Positions 1 through 8,058 of a DNA stretch of 39,119 bases are shown in pieces. Origin of the DNA: an uncultured bacterium (GTDB lineage Bacteria; Fidelibacterota; Marinisomatia; Marinisomatales; UBA1611). The position numbers and the translations under genes were made by a program. The notes beneath the pieces were generated by a model. It worked only from the letters and a program-made list of their open reading frames with translations, was not told where the DNA came from and ran no database searches. Position 1 is the stretch's first letter. Every line of letters starts with the position of its first letter. Location of the stretch: contig CAJQGZ010000031.1 of NCBI GenBank assembly GCA_905478065.1, forward strand, positions 1-39,119. The letters are read 5' to 3'.

Positions 1-275
1 TTCCAGCCCAATTGATTCCCCACTTTAGATATTAATTCACCGTCTCGATTTAGCCCGGCAAGGCCATAATGTTTTTTTTTTGCTAAATGCATAAATGGAG
101 TGAGTAGTTGACCATGCCAAGTTGATATTATTACGCTTTTCTTATTGTTTAACGCTATTTCAAAATTTTCTATTCCCCTTATGTCCCATCTATTTGTTTT
201 ATAAATAAGTAGCAACAACCATTTTGCTAAAATTGCTTGGCATGTAATTAGTAAATTATCATAATTATTCTTCAT
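1..275 (-). CDS. Partial DUF374 lysophospholipid acyltransferase-like protein (N-terminal 91 residues)
   Basis: The ATG at 275-273 overlaps the lpxB stop codon by one base (TGATG), and the frame stays open to the window edge, so the C-terminus lies outside. The visible part has a hydrophobic N-terminal stretch (about residues 13-24), then STWHGQLLTPF (residues 51-61) and LNRDGELISKVGNQLGW (residues 75-91). WHG and the R/S-x-DGE motif mark the DUF374 family, which is related to LpxL/PlsC acyltransferases. Being coupled to lpxB suggests transfer of a fatty acyl chain to lipid A or to a related envelope lipid. The acyl substrate cannot be told from this fragment. Confidence 0.75.
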   Translation of the reverse strand, partial: MKNNYDNLLITCQAILAKWLLLLIYKTNRWDIRGIENFEIALNNKKSVIISTWHGQLLTPFMHLAKKKHYGLAGLNRDGELISKVGNQLGW

Positions 276-1396
276 CAACTTAAACCATGAATAATCGTAT
301 TTGCTATCCTATCGAAAACGCCACTTGGGCCTAATTGGTCACTCAAAATTTTATAATTTTCTAAAACTATTTTTCTTTCTTTAGAATTTTTGTTGATAAA
401 AGGCATAATACTATCAAATAAATTTTTTGGGGTCATATTACCTTGAATTAACTCTGGTACAATATTTTTTTCAGCAATCAAGTTCACTATTGAAATAAAA
501 TTTATTTTCCCAAAAAAATTAAAAAGTGTATAATTAATAAATGAGGTCTTGTAGCAAACAATTATTGGTAATCTCGCTAATGCGCATTCTAATGTAACAG
601 TACCAGATGAGCTAATAGCCGCAGTTCCGTACTTTAATGCTGAAGAAGAGGAGCTTTCAATTTTTATAAACGTTGGCACATCGGATATTCTTATATTATC
701 TGATTTCACAACAAGAAACTGTACGTCAGGGGTTTTATTAGTTATTAATGCAATAGTTTTCAAAAAAATAGGCCAATGATAATCAATTTCTTGTTGTCTG
801 CTTCCAGGAAGTAAAATTAATAAAGGGTTGTTTTTCTTAAGGCTATGTTTATTGAAAAAATCATTTTTATCATTTCCATTATATGTTTTTTCTATAAAAG
901 GGTGTCCTAAATAAAGTGTCTTTAGCCCTCTAGAATTATACCAATTTGCTTCAAAAGGGAATATGGAGATAAATACATTTATATGCTTTTTCATAAAATA
1001 AATTCGATTCTCCTTCCATGCCCAAGTTTGAGGTAGTATAAAATATGTAATAGGAATTCCTAGATGTTTTATCTTATCAACTAATCTAAGGTTAAAACCT
1101 GGATAATCTATAAGTATGATTTTATCAGGCTTACTGGATACAATACGTTTAACGGTATTGTCTAAAATCTTGAACAAGCTCGGAAGTTTTTTTAGGACAT
1201 CCGTAAAGCCCATAACTGACATCTGATTAATATGGTTACATATTTTTACCCCTGCGTTAGCCATTTTATCTCCTCCATTACCAATGCAGTTGATGTTGGG
1301 GGAAGCATTTTTTAAGGACAAAACTAGTTTTGCTGCATGAAGGTCGCCTGAGGGCTCTCCTGCAGAAATAAAAAAAGTACTCATTTTATTTTTCAT
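275..1396 (-). CDS. lpxB: Lipid-A-disaccharide synthase
   Basis: LpxB joins UDP-2,3-diacylglucosamine and lipid X into the beta-1,6-linked lipid A disaccharide at the inner face of the cytoplasmic membrane. At 373 residues it has family length. Family blocks are present in order: FISAGEPSGDLHAAKL near residue 9, MGFTDVLKKLP near 61, LIDYPGFNLR near 95, PQTWAWKENRI near 122, LGHPF near 163, LLPGSRQQEI near 195 and SSSGTVTLECA near 262. The ATG at 1396 overlaps the upstream methyltransferase stop by 4 bases; a second ATG four codons in (MSTFF) is an alternative start. Its downstream partner is the DUF374 acyltransferase. The gene shows that this cell makes lipid A. Confidence 0.96.
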   Translation of the reverse strand: MKNKMSTFFISAGEPSGDLHAAKLVLSLKNASPNINCIGNGGDKMANAGVKICNHINQMSVMGFTDVLKKLPSLFKILDNTVKRIVSSKPDKIILIDYPGFNLRLVDKIKHLGIPITYFILPQTWAWKENRIYFMKKHINVFISIFPFEANWYNSRGLKTLYLGHPFIEKTYNGNDKNDFFNKHSLKKNNPLLILLPGSRQQEIDYHWPIFLKTIALITNKTPDVQFLVVKSDNIRISDVPTFIKIESSSSSALKYGTAAISSSGTVTLECALARLPIIVCYKTSFINYTLFNFFGKINFISIVNLIAEKNIVPELIQGNMTPKNLFDSIMPFINKNSKERKIVLENYKILSDQLGPSGVFDRIANTIIHGLS

Positions 1397-1986
1397 AAAA
1401 AATAAAAGAGAGCTACAATCTTGTTTTTGAACACGATGACAAAGAAAATAAAGAATATATTTTGCAAGGTTCGTTTTTCAGTTTTAATTGTGCTGAATAT
1501 GTCTTTTGGAGTTATTCTATTTCCACTTTCCCACGGTGTTATTCTAGGTAAAAGTTTTGGCACATTTTCAGTGTAGGTTTTATATTGATTTTTAAATTTT
1601 AATCTAAGAGTCTCTTCTTCAAGAGATATAATAAAATAATATTGAACGATAAAGAATATTCCTACAAAGGAAAAAAGCTCCCACATAATTATACCTCCTC
1701 CTAATAGTGCTACTCCTAGATATATAATTATATTCCCCCAATATAATGGATTTCTTGTTTTGGAATAAGGGCCAGATGTACACAAAAAAGGAGCTCCTAC
1801 TTTTCTAGTCCTCGTTGCTCCACCTGCAAAGCGGACAGCACTTATTCGAATGATTTCACCCATAAGAATTAACCCAAAACCAATGAAAGAAAAAGGTAAA
1901 TAAGGGTCGCTAAAGTATATTATTGTCAATGCGATTGGAATAGGTGTGTAGCTTCTGAATTTGAAAAATATATTTCTTATATCCAC
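1393..1986 (-). CDS. ICMT/PEMT-family membrane methyltransferase
   Basis: This 197-residue integral membrane protein has at least four hydrophobic segments and the family signature SGPYSKTRNPLYWGN (about residues 71-85). A second conserved block, EEETLRLKFKNQYKTY (about residues 122-137), follows. These motifs bind S-adenosylmethionine in isoprenylcysteine carboxyl methyltransferase and phospholipid N-methyltransferase relatives. The C-terminal 25 residues form another hydrophobic stretch. It overlaps lpxB by 4 bases and touches the Gfo/Idh gene by one base, so all three are probably one transcript. The acceptor (lipid, lipid A precursor or protein) is unknown. Confidence 0.75.
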   Translation of the reverse strand: MDIRNIFFKFRSYTPIPIALTIIYFSDPYLPFSFIGFGLILMGEIIRISAVRFAGGATRTRKVGAPFLCTSGPYSKTRNPLYWGNIIIYLGVALLGGGIIMWELFSFVGIFFIVQYYFIISLEEETLRLKFKNQYKTYTENVPKLLPRITPWESGNRITPKDIFSTIKTEKRTLQNIFFIFFVIVFKNKIVALFYFL

Positions 1987-2978
1987 TATTTTATATCCTC
2001 AAGAATCATATTATTTATCTTTATAACCACGTCAAGTGCATCGCGAGCATCGTAACCACTTACTATTGGTTTTTCAATTTTGAGTATTGAGTTTACGAAA
2101 TTATCAAGTTCCATGCGTAATGGGTCATAATCTTCAACCGGGGGTTTTTCATAAGTAATAAATTTATCTTTATTGCCGTGTGAAAAAGGTTCTGATCTTA
2201 AAGCCTTTTCAATTTGTTTTGAATCTTGAGTAATATGATAAATTTCTGTCTGGCCAATTAATAAATCTATTGTTGAATATAGGTTGTCCTGAAATATTTT
2301 TATTTTTCGAACTTTATCTTTTGAAATTCTGCTAGATGTGATGCTTGATATTGTGCCATTAGAAAATCGTATTCTTGCATGGGCAATATCAATGGAGTCA
2401 GTGAGGATAGAAACACCACTAGCATGAATACTCTTAACCTCAGATTTTACTAATGACAATAATATATCTATATCATGAATCATTAGATCAAGCACAACAG
2501 GGACATCAGCACCTCTTGTGGTATATGGCGCGAGTCTTTGAATTTCAATAAATTTTGGATTTAAATCATATTGTTGGAAGGCTTTGAGAGCCGGGTTTAA
2601 TCTTTCAATATGCCCAACTTGAATAATCAAGTTATTATTTTTTGCGATTTTTATTAAATCATCTGCTTGGTCAACTGTTTTGGTAATTGGTTTTTCTATA
2701 AAGACATTACAATTGAATTCTTTTAATGCTCTTTTTGCAACATCATAGTGAGCTAGAGTGGGTGTTACTATTGATACTCCATCGCACGCCTTCATAAGGG
2801 AGGATGCTTTTTCATGAAATTTAACACCGTACTGTTTTGCTATTTCTAAACCTCTTTTGGGGTCATTATCATGTAAACCTAAGAAATTTATGTTATTCAT
2901 CTGGGCATAATGTTTGACATGGTATTGCCCTAGATGACCTACTCCAATAACTCCAATGTTAATTTTTTTTGAATTCAT
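1986..2978 (-). CDS. Gfo/Idh/MocA-family NAD(P)-dependent dehydrogenase in the lpxB operon (GnnA candidate)
   Basis: This 330-residue cytoplasmic oxidoreductase begins with the Rossmann motif GVIGVGHLG (residues 9-17). It then shows VFIEKPIT (about 92-99), the usual EKP block of the Gfo/Idh/MocA family, and a C-terminal dehydrogenase domain with VLDLMIHDIDILL near 163-175, which holds the conserved D/H pair. It is the first gene of a leftward operon ending in lpxB. In Acidithiobacillus and Leptospira a protein of this family, GnnA, oxidises UDP-GlcNAc at C3 so that lipid A carries amide-linked chains, and its gene lies with lpx genes. The GnnA assignment is inference: no GnnB aminotransferase lies in the window. 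Confidence 0.85.
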   Translation of the reverse strand: MNSKKINIGVIGVGHLGQYHVKHYAQMNNINFLGLHDNDPKRGLEIAKQYGVKFHEKASSLMKACDGVSIVTPTLAHYDVAKRALKEFNCNVFIEKPITKTVDQADDLIKIAKNNNLIIQVGHIERLNPALKAFQQYDLNPKFIEIQRLAPYTTRGADVPVVLDLMIHDIDILLSLVKSEVKSIHASGVSILTDSIDIAHARIRFSNGTISSITSSRISKDKVRKIKIFQDNLYSTIDLLIGQTEIYHITQDSKQIEKALRSEPFSHGNKDKFITYEKPPVEDYDPLRMELDNFVNSILKIEKPIVSGYDARDALDVVIKINNMILEDIK

Positions 2979-3128
2979 AAAATTAAAAATTTCTTTAATT
3001 ATGTAGCTTTCAAAGTTGATAATTAATTAGTGAAATCTCCATAAAAATAATTGAGTAAAAAAACTTGCATTTAGTATCTATATAAATCAATTTTAGGCGT
3101 AATTCGCAGGTAAAATCGGAGTTTCGTT

Positions 3129-3776
3129 ATGAGGAACGATATTAAATCCGGGATTGGGTATATAATACCATTTGGAGCTGTTATTGGTTTTTTCACTGCT
3201 CTCTTTCTTGGTCAGTTTTTAATTAGTATTATTATTGCCATAGCAGGTATTTTGGTATGGTTTTTGTATATGGTGATAATGGAGTCTTCTCCACCATCAA
3301 ACTTGGGTAACCTGATAATATTTTTTGGCGTGCTTCTTTCTGTCGGAATTTTTATGGGTTTCGGAGTATCTCAAAATATGTGGGGAGGTGTTGAGTTTGT
3401 TTCAGAAGGGTCATTATTTGCTCTCGTAATACTTTTCTTCTCTATTTTAACAGGTATGCTTTTTAGGGGTCAGCCGTTTATCCAACAGCCCGCAGCATCA
3501 TATGACTTAAATGCTCAAGAAAAAAAATGGGTTGAAAATGCACTGCAAAGTGAAAACCAACCTAGTAGTTCAACAGAACCAAAAGTTATTGTCGTAAAAC
3601 AGGAGAGTAAGTCAAGTGATGAAAGTGATAATCAGAGCAAAACATTAAATGCAAAACCTGAATCTGATCAATACAATAATCCATACGTATACGCATATCC
3701 GCCAGAATATTACTATGACGAAGATGTTGACTATGAAGATGATGACTATGAAGATGATGACGAAGAGCAATCATAG
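3129..3776 (+). CDS. Uncharacterised four-TM membrane protein with an acidic, Tyr-rich C-terminal tail
   Basis: I do not recognise this 215-residue protein. About four hydrophobic segments fill residues 8-115. A hydrophilic region rich in S, E, K and Q follows (130-180), and the tail ends in Tyr/Pro-rich sequence and a run of D/E. A GGAG ribosome-binding site sits 7 bases before the ATG. The tail is partly coded by a tandem 15-base repeat. It diverges from the Gfo/Idh operon and meets ychF tail to tail 18 bases later. A role in binding a basic partner or cations is possible but unsupported. Confidence 0.75.
   Translation: MRNDIKSGIGYIIPFGAVIGFFTALFLGQFLISIIIAIAGILVWFLYMVIMESSPPSNLGNLIIFFGVLLSVGIFMGFGVSQNMWGGVEFVSEGSLFALVILFFSILTGMLFRGQPFIQQPAASYDLNAQEKKWVENALQSENQPSSSTEPKVIVVKQESKSSDESDNQSKTLNAKPESDQYNNPYVYAYPPEYYYDEDVDYEDDDYEDDDEEQS
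3729..3758 (+). repeat. Tandem 15-bp duplication in the acidic tail coding region
   Basis: Two exact adjacent copies of GACTATGAAGATGAT encode DYEDD-DYEDD near the C-terminus of the four-TM protein. The repeat is in frame, so gain or loss of a unit would only change the length of the acidic tail. Confidence 0.85.
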
Positions 3777-3794
3777 GATAGTAGATTTTATTTT

Positions 3795-4895
3795 TTAAAC
3801 ATTGAATTTAAAGAAAATGCAATCTCCATCTTTCACGATATACTCTTTTCCTTCAGTCCTTTTTAATCCGAGATTAGATAATGCGCTTTCTGAACCATGG
3901 GTAATTAAATCTGAATAGCTAAAGACTTCAGCTTTAATAAAACCTCTCTCAAAATCGCTGTGTATTACTCCAGCCGATTGCTTTGCGGTTAACCCCTTCA
4001 GTATTGTCCATGCTCTTACTTCAGTTGGGCCACCTGTGAAATAAGTTTGCAATCCTAGGAGATCAAAACTGGTTTTTACTACTTTATTCAAACCTGACTC
4101 ACTCAAATTATACTCTTTTAAAAAAACTTTTTCTTCTTCTTTAGATAATGTTGATATTTCTTGCTCAATAGATGCACAAACTTTTATAACAGTACTATTT
4201 TTATTTGAAGTGTATTTTACCAGTTCGTCTAAGTATTGATTTGTTGAATCGTTAATAATATCATCTTCGCTAATATTTGCTACGTATAATATTGGTTTAT
4301 TAGTTAGCAGGTGAAAAGATTTTGAAACCTCAAATTCTTCGGGCGAGTATTCTATACTGTTGGCCAAAAGGCCATCACCACAATGCCTTACAAGTTTTTC
4401 TAGTAGCTCAACTTCAAAGTTTAGTTTTTTGTCACCGCCTCTAGCGAGCTTTTTTGTTTTATCAAGTTTTTTTTCAAGAGCATCTAAATCAGCAAGTAAT
4501 AATTCAGTTTCGATAATTTCAGCATCTCTTACAGGATTTACTTTACCATTTACATGTACAATATCAGGGTCATCAAAACATCTAACAACATGAATAATAG
4601 CAGAGGTTTCTCTAATCTGACCTAAAAATTTATTTCCTAGCCCTTCTCCTTTATTTGCTCCCTGAACTAGGCCAGCAATGTCAATAAATTCGACTGTTGC
4701 AGGTACAACTTTCTCCGGGTTGTAGATATTTTTTAATTTATCTAAACGTTCATCTGGCAAATTGACAATACCAACATGAGGATCGATTGTGCAAAAAGGA
4801 AAATTTTCAGCTGGTGCATTTGATTTTGTTAAGGCATTAAAAAGCGTTGACTTACCTACGTTTGGAAGTCCAACTATGCCGCACTGTAATGCCAT
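3795..4895 (-). CDS. ychF: Redox-regulated ATPase / Obg-like GTPase-superfamily protein YchF
   Basis: YchF is a conserved ribosome- and proteasome-associated P-loop ATPase of the Obg superfamily. The 366 residues show G1 GLPNVGKSTLFNALT (residues 9-23), G3 DIAGLVQGANKGEGLG (about 72-87), the altered G4 VANISE (about 204-209) that explains ATP rather than GTP preference, and a C-terminal TGS domain beginning near YFTGGPTEVRAW. The start overlaps the fabA stop by one base (TAATG), so it is coupled to fabA. In many proteobacteria ychF follows pth; here it lies far from pth on the other strand. Confidence 0.96.
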   Translation of the reverse strand: MALQCGIVGLPNVGKSTLFNALTKSNAPAENFPFCTIDPHVGIVNLPDERLDKLKNIYNPEKVVPATVEFIDIAGLVQGANKGEGLGNKFLGQIRETSAIIHVVRCFDDPDIVHVNGKVNPVRDAEIIETELLLADLDALEKKLDKTKKLARGGDKKLNFEVELLEKLVRHCGDGLLANSIEYSPEEFEVSKSFHLLTNKPILYVANISEDDIINDSTNQYLDELVKYTSNKNSTVIKVCASIEQEISTLSKEEEKVFLKEYNLSESGLNKVVKTSFDLLGLQTYFTGGPTEVRAWTILKGLTAKQSAGVIHSDFERGFIKAEVFSYSDLITHGSESALSNLGLKRTEGKEYIVKDGDCIFFKFNV

Positions 4896-5440
4896 TAAAA
4901 TGAATCCAGAGAGGGATCTTTGCCAAAATCATATACTAGATTATCAAAAATTCCTACTTGCAAGTTTTTTGCTGTATATATCTTTTTATTATCAGCTTGC
5001 ATTTCAGCATCGGCCCATATCATTGATTTAGATTTTGTAATTAGTTTTTTAATAGAAACATTGTAAACTATTTTTTTATGATAAGGTCTTACTTGCCCAC
5101 GAAATTTAACATCGCCTACTCCCAAAGCTCTGCCTTTGCCTTTTGCGCCGCTCCAGGTAAGAAAAAAGCCAACTAATTGCCACATACCATCTAGTCCTAG
5201 ACAACCCGGCATTACTGGATCGCCTTTGAAATGACAATGGAAAAACCAAGATTCATCAGTTATATCCATTTCAGCAATGATTGAACCTTTATCATAAGTT
5301 CCGCCGCTGTTTTTAATGCTTAATATTCTATCAATCATTAACATTGGGTCTTGAGGTAGTTTAGCATTGCTCTGACCAAACATGTCTCCATTCGCCATTG
5401 ATATTAAATCTTCCTTATTGTAAGAGTTTCTCTGACTCAT
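4895..5440 (-). CDS. fabA: 3-hydroxydecanoyl-ACP dehydratase/isomerase
   Basis: FabA dehydrates 3-hydroxyacyl-ACP and isomerises trans-2- to cis-3-decenoyl-ACP, the entry point of anaerobic unsaturated fatty acid synthesis. The 181 residues align over the whole length with the E. coli type: ESWFFHCHFKGDPVMPGC holds the catalytic His, and LGLDGMWQLVGFFLTW holds the catalytic Asp. Next come GKGRALGVGDVKFRGQV and KIYTAKNLQVGIF. An AAGGAA ribosome-binding site lies before the ATG. It leads ychF on the minus strand and diverges from the enoyl reductase-like gene. No fabB is in the window, though the classical pathway would need a FabB-like synthase. Confidence 0.95.
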   Translation of the reverse strand: MSQRNSYNKEDLISMANGDMFGQSNAKLPQDPMLMIDRILSIKNSGGTYDKGSIIAEMDITDESWFFHCHFKGDPVMPGCLGLDGMWQLVGFFLTWSGAKGKGRALGVGDVKFRGQVRPYHKKIVYNVSIKKLITKSKSMIWADAEMQADNKKIYTAKNLQVGIFDNLVYDFGKDPSLDSF

Positions 5441-5470
5441 ATAATTAAATTTCCTTTATTATGCTTTTTA

Positions 5471-5542
5471 TTGGTGTGATATATTATTACCAAATTGCGA
5501 ATTATACATTTGAATCTATTTAATAATTAAAATTTTGGTAAT
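5471..5542. promoter_or_regulatory. Candidate operator cluster between fabA and the enoyl reductase-like gene
   Basis: The 128-base divergent spacer carries TTGGT (5471-5475), ATTACCAAA (5486-5494) and TTTGGTAAT (5534-5542). The last two are exact 9-base inverted copies 48 bases apart, and the first pair forms TTGGT-N13-ACCAA. Their position between two fatty-acid genes suits a shared regulator. No known consensus is claimed, and the spacer is AT-rich, so chance contributes. Confidence 0.35.
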
Positions 5543-5568
5543 TTATTATCTAAATATATGGAGGAATT

Positions 5569-6351
5569 ATGTCTAAATGGGCTTTAATACTTGGTGCATC
5601 AACAGGACATGGTGGTGCTACTGCAATTAGTCTTGCTGAAAAAGGATATGGGATTATAGGCTTTCACTTTGATAGAGGTGAAACAAAAAAAGAGGCAGAA
5701 AAAACAATTTCTAAAGTAAATGAATTAAACGGAGGTCTATGCCATTATTGGAATACAAATGCAGCCTCTGAGCAGGCAATGGATAAATATATTCCTGAAA
5801 TTAAAAAAATAGTGGGTGATGGTCATCTTAAATTATTTTTACACTCGATTGCCTTTGGCACAACTACTAATTTTTTTGGTGAAACTCCTGTAACTCAGCG
5901 ACAAATGGATATGACTGTTCATGTCATGGGAAATTCTCTACTCTATTGGACCCAAAAATTATTTGAACAAAAATTAATAGGCGAAGGCTCAAGAATTTTA
6001 GGATTAACCAGTGAAGGCAATTATCTTGCTATGGAGGGTTATGGTCCTGTTAGCGTTGCGAAGGTAGCTATGGAGGCAATCATTAGGCAAATCGGTTGGG
6101 AATTAGGAGAGTTTGGAATTACAGCAAATGCAATTCAAGCAGGAATAACGCCAACGCGTGCATTAACCAAGATTACTGATCGATGGGAAACTTGGGTTGA
6201 AAATACAAAAAAAAGGAACCCCATGCGTCGAACTACAACACCTAATGATGTCGCAAATACTGTTAAGCTTTTATTAGAATCAGAAGCTGATTTTATTAAT
6301 TGTTCAATTATTTATTGTGATGGAGGAGAGCACAGATCTGGCTCTTTTTAG
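5569..6351 (+). CDS. SDR-family enoyl-[ACP] reductase-like protein (divergent FabI type)
   Basis: This 260-residue short-chain dehydrogenase/reductase starts with the glycine motif LGASTGHGGATAISLAEKG (residues 8-26). It contains LFLHSIAFGTT (about 89-99), similar to the FabI HSIAF block. The catalytic arrangement Y-x6-K (YGPVSVAKVAMEA, about 163-175) is the FabI spacing, and ITANAIQAGITPTRAL (about 185-200) resembles the FabI substrate-binding loop. A perfect GGAGG ribosome-binding site precedes the ATG. It is divergent from fabA, so a role in fatty acid elongation is likely. It differs enough from FabI that another SDR reaction is possible. Confidence 0.75.
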   Translation: MSKWALILGASTGHGGATAISLAEKGYGIIGFHFDRGETKKEAEKTISKVNELNGGLCHYWNTNAASEQAMDKYIPEIKKIVGDGHLKLFLHSIAFGTTTNFFGETPVTQRQMDMTVHVMGNSLLYWTQKLFEQKLIGEGSRILGLTSEGNYLAMEGYGPVSVAKVAMEAIIRQIGWELGEFGITANAIQAGITPTRALTKITDRWETWVENTKKRNPMRRTTTPNDVANTVKLLLESEADFINCSIIYCDGGEHRSGSF

Positions 6352-6367
6352 AAAGATAGAATAAGTT

Positions 6368-6754
6368 TTAACTTGGTTCGTTTTTATTTTGAAGAGTTAT
6401 TTTCTCTTTAATTAGTTCAACTAGTTCATGTGTATCTGGGGATGGCGATAAATCAAAGCTGTTTTCAGCTTCTCTTAAAGCATATTCCCACCAACCTTTT
6501 TTTGTGTATGAGAGTGCCAGTTTGAAGTGGGCTGTTCCTAAAATTTTAAATTGTTCTCTGTCCAGCTTGCTATGATCAGGGGGAAGCAATCGACTAACTT
6601 CACGGTATTCTGTTATAGCATCATCGATTAGTCCTTTTTGGAGATACCAATTCCCTAATTCAAGGTGTTGTTCTGGATCTTTCTCGCAAGCGAATAGAAA
6701 CAAGATAGCGATTGTCATCAGAGCTTGTAGTACGTATTGTTTATATAATTTCAT
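6368..6754 (-). CDS. Small TPR-containing lipoprotein
   Basis: From the ATG at 6754 the 128-residue protein has a basic N-terminus, a hydrophobic stretch and the lipobox LFAC, so it should be lipidated and membrane-anchored. A TTG three codons upstream is an alternative start. The mature part has two to three TPR-like helical repeats, seen as LELGNWYLQKGLIDDAITEY and HFKLALSYTKKGWWEYALRE. The exact partner is unknown; family members often act as assembly adaptors of envelope machines. The inverted repeat AATATTC-N6-GAATATT (6755-6774) lies right at the start and could affect translation. Confidence 0.75.
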   Translation of the reverse strand: MKLYKQYVLQALMTIAILFLFACEKDPEQHLELGNWYLQKGLIDDAITEYREVSRLLPPDHSKLDREQFKILGTAHFKLALSYTKKGWWEYALREAENSFDLSPSPDTHELVELIKEKITLQNKNEPS

Positions 6755-6810
6755 AATATTCAACTATGAATATTGATGTGCGTGCGTTCTAAAATCAAGA
6801 ACAAAATAAA

Positions 6811-8058
6811 TTAAGCAGATAATTTCTTTAGTTTTGGGTCCTTTACAAAAAAATAAAGAATTATCAACGCTATAAACAAGCAAAACCCTATAATGCAGAA
6901 CGATAAAACAAACTGATTTTTGGTTATTAAAAATCCAATTCCCACTAAAAAGATTAAGGAAAAAGGTGCTAAAAAAGAGTCTATTAAAGCCATGTATGTT
7001 TTTTTATCTTCTAAATCAGCAAAGTCATAAATTAAATTCATTGCTGATGGCATAAAAGCACCTTGTCCTGCACCTATCGATATAAAAATGCAATATACAT
7101 AAAACATATTTTTTGATAGCAAAGCTAGGATTACTGCTAATAAATGAAATGAATAAGCTATTAGCATACTGACTTTGTGACCATGTTTATCTCCCAAGTA
7201 TCCAGATATATAACTAGATATTCCCATGGAGATAACATTTAAAACTGTGAATGAGCCAATTTCACTAATATTGAATCCGAATTTTTTTTGACAAAAAACT
7301 GCATATAGGCCTAATGCTGGTAGCGTAGCGCAATAAAATATTCTAGAATAGAGATATCGATGAAAATTGGGACGGTTTTTAATGATTAGTTTTGTTTCTT
7401 CTCTAAACTGTTTGAAAGATGTGCTACTTTTATTTTGCTTTTTTTCCTTATAAAAAGAGAAGAAAAAAGTGCCAATAGATAAACAAAGGAACAAAATAAT
7501 AAAACCATAGCCAAAGTTTTTTGGGAAAGGAGTATTTGATTCTAGTAAAAACTTTAGCACTATACCTCCTCCAAATGCGCCCAGACTATTAAAAGCAAAC
7601 CCCACTCCAAAAAACTTTCCCCTTAAAGATCTTTTTGTCGTTTTTTCTAAGAAGTCTGCCCAGATAGGAACAATAATTCCAATAGAAAGAGAATAGATAA
7701 TAAAAAGGCTGAAGTATATTTTCCAGGCGATAATAGATTTTCCCATACCAGAAAAAGCAAAAATATACCCTAAAATAAATGTAACAACTAAAATTGTACA
7801 ATGTGCGATTATCACCATTTTTTTCATATTGGTTACATTTCTTGTCAATGCCGCTGTAAAAAGCATAGGCATAGCTATAATAATCGAAAACAATCCAGCA
7901 GATGAAGTTGCGATTACATTGGGCGATCCCAGTTCTTTTAAAAATAATGGTACAACAGCATATACAGTGTGAAATGCGGTTCCAAATCCCCAAAAAAATT
8001 CATGTAAATTGTTAAATTTTTGGTTTTTATAATGGTCTTTTAGGCTTAAGCCCTTCAT
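6811..8058 (-). CDS. MFS-type membrane transporter
   Basis: The 415-residue protein has about 12 hydrophobic segments. The major facilitator loop motif appears as GYLGDKHGHKVSM in its second half (about residues 285-297), and the weakly basic central loop (about 205-225) separates the two six-helix halves. The start overlaps the upstream EamA gene by 32 bases in another frame; there is no Met near enough downstream to give a full first helix, so the overlap is probably real. The substrate is not evident. It likely shares a transcript with the EamA and AlgH/YqgE genes. Confidence 0.85.
   Translation of the reverse strand: MKGLSLKDHYKNQKFNNLHEFFWGFGTAFHTVYAVVPLFLKELGSPNVIATSSAGLFSIIIAMPMLFTAALTRNVTNMKKMVIIAHCTILVVTFILGYIFAFSGMGKSIIAWKIYFSLFIIYSLSIGIIVPIWADFLEKTTKRSLRGKFFGVGFAFNSLGAFGGGIVLKFLLESNTPFPKNFGYGFIILFLCLSIGTFFFSFYKEKKQNKSSTSFKQFREETKLIIKNRPNFHRYLYSRIFYCATLPALGLYAVFCQKKFGFNISEIGSFTVLNVISMGISSYISGYLGDKHGHKVSMLIAYSFHLLAVILALLSKNMFYVYCIFISIGAGQGAFMPSAMNLIYDFADLEDKKTYMALIDSFLAPFSLIFLVGIGFLITKNQFVLSFCIIGFCLFIALIILYFFVKDPKLKKLSA

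Noticed and set aside
7589-7993. Open frame of 134 codons on the minus strand inside the MFS gene
   Set aside because: It lies wholly within the well-supported MFS transporter in another frame, is rich in Tyr, Cys and Phe in no domain pattern, and has no ribosome-binding site.
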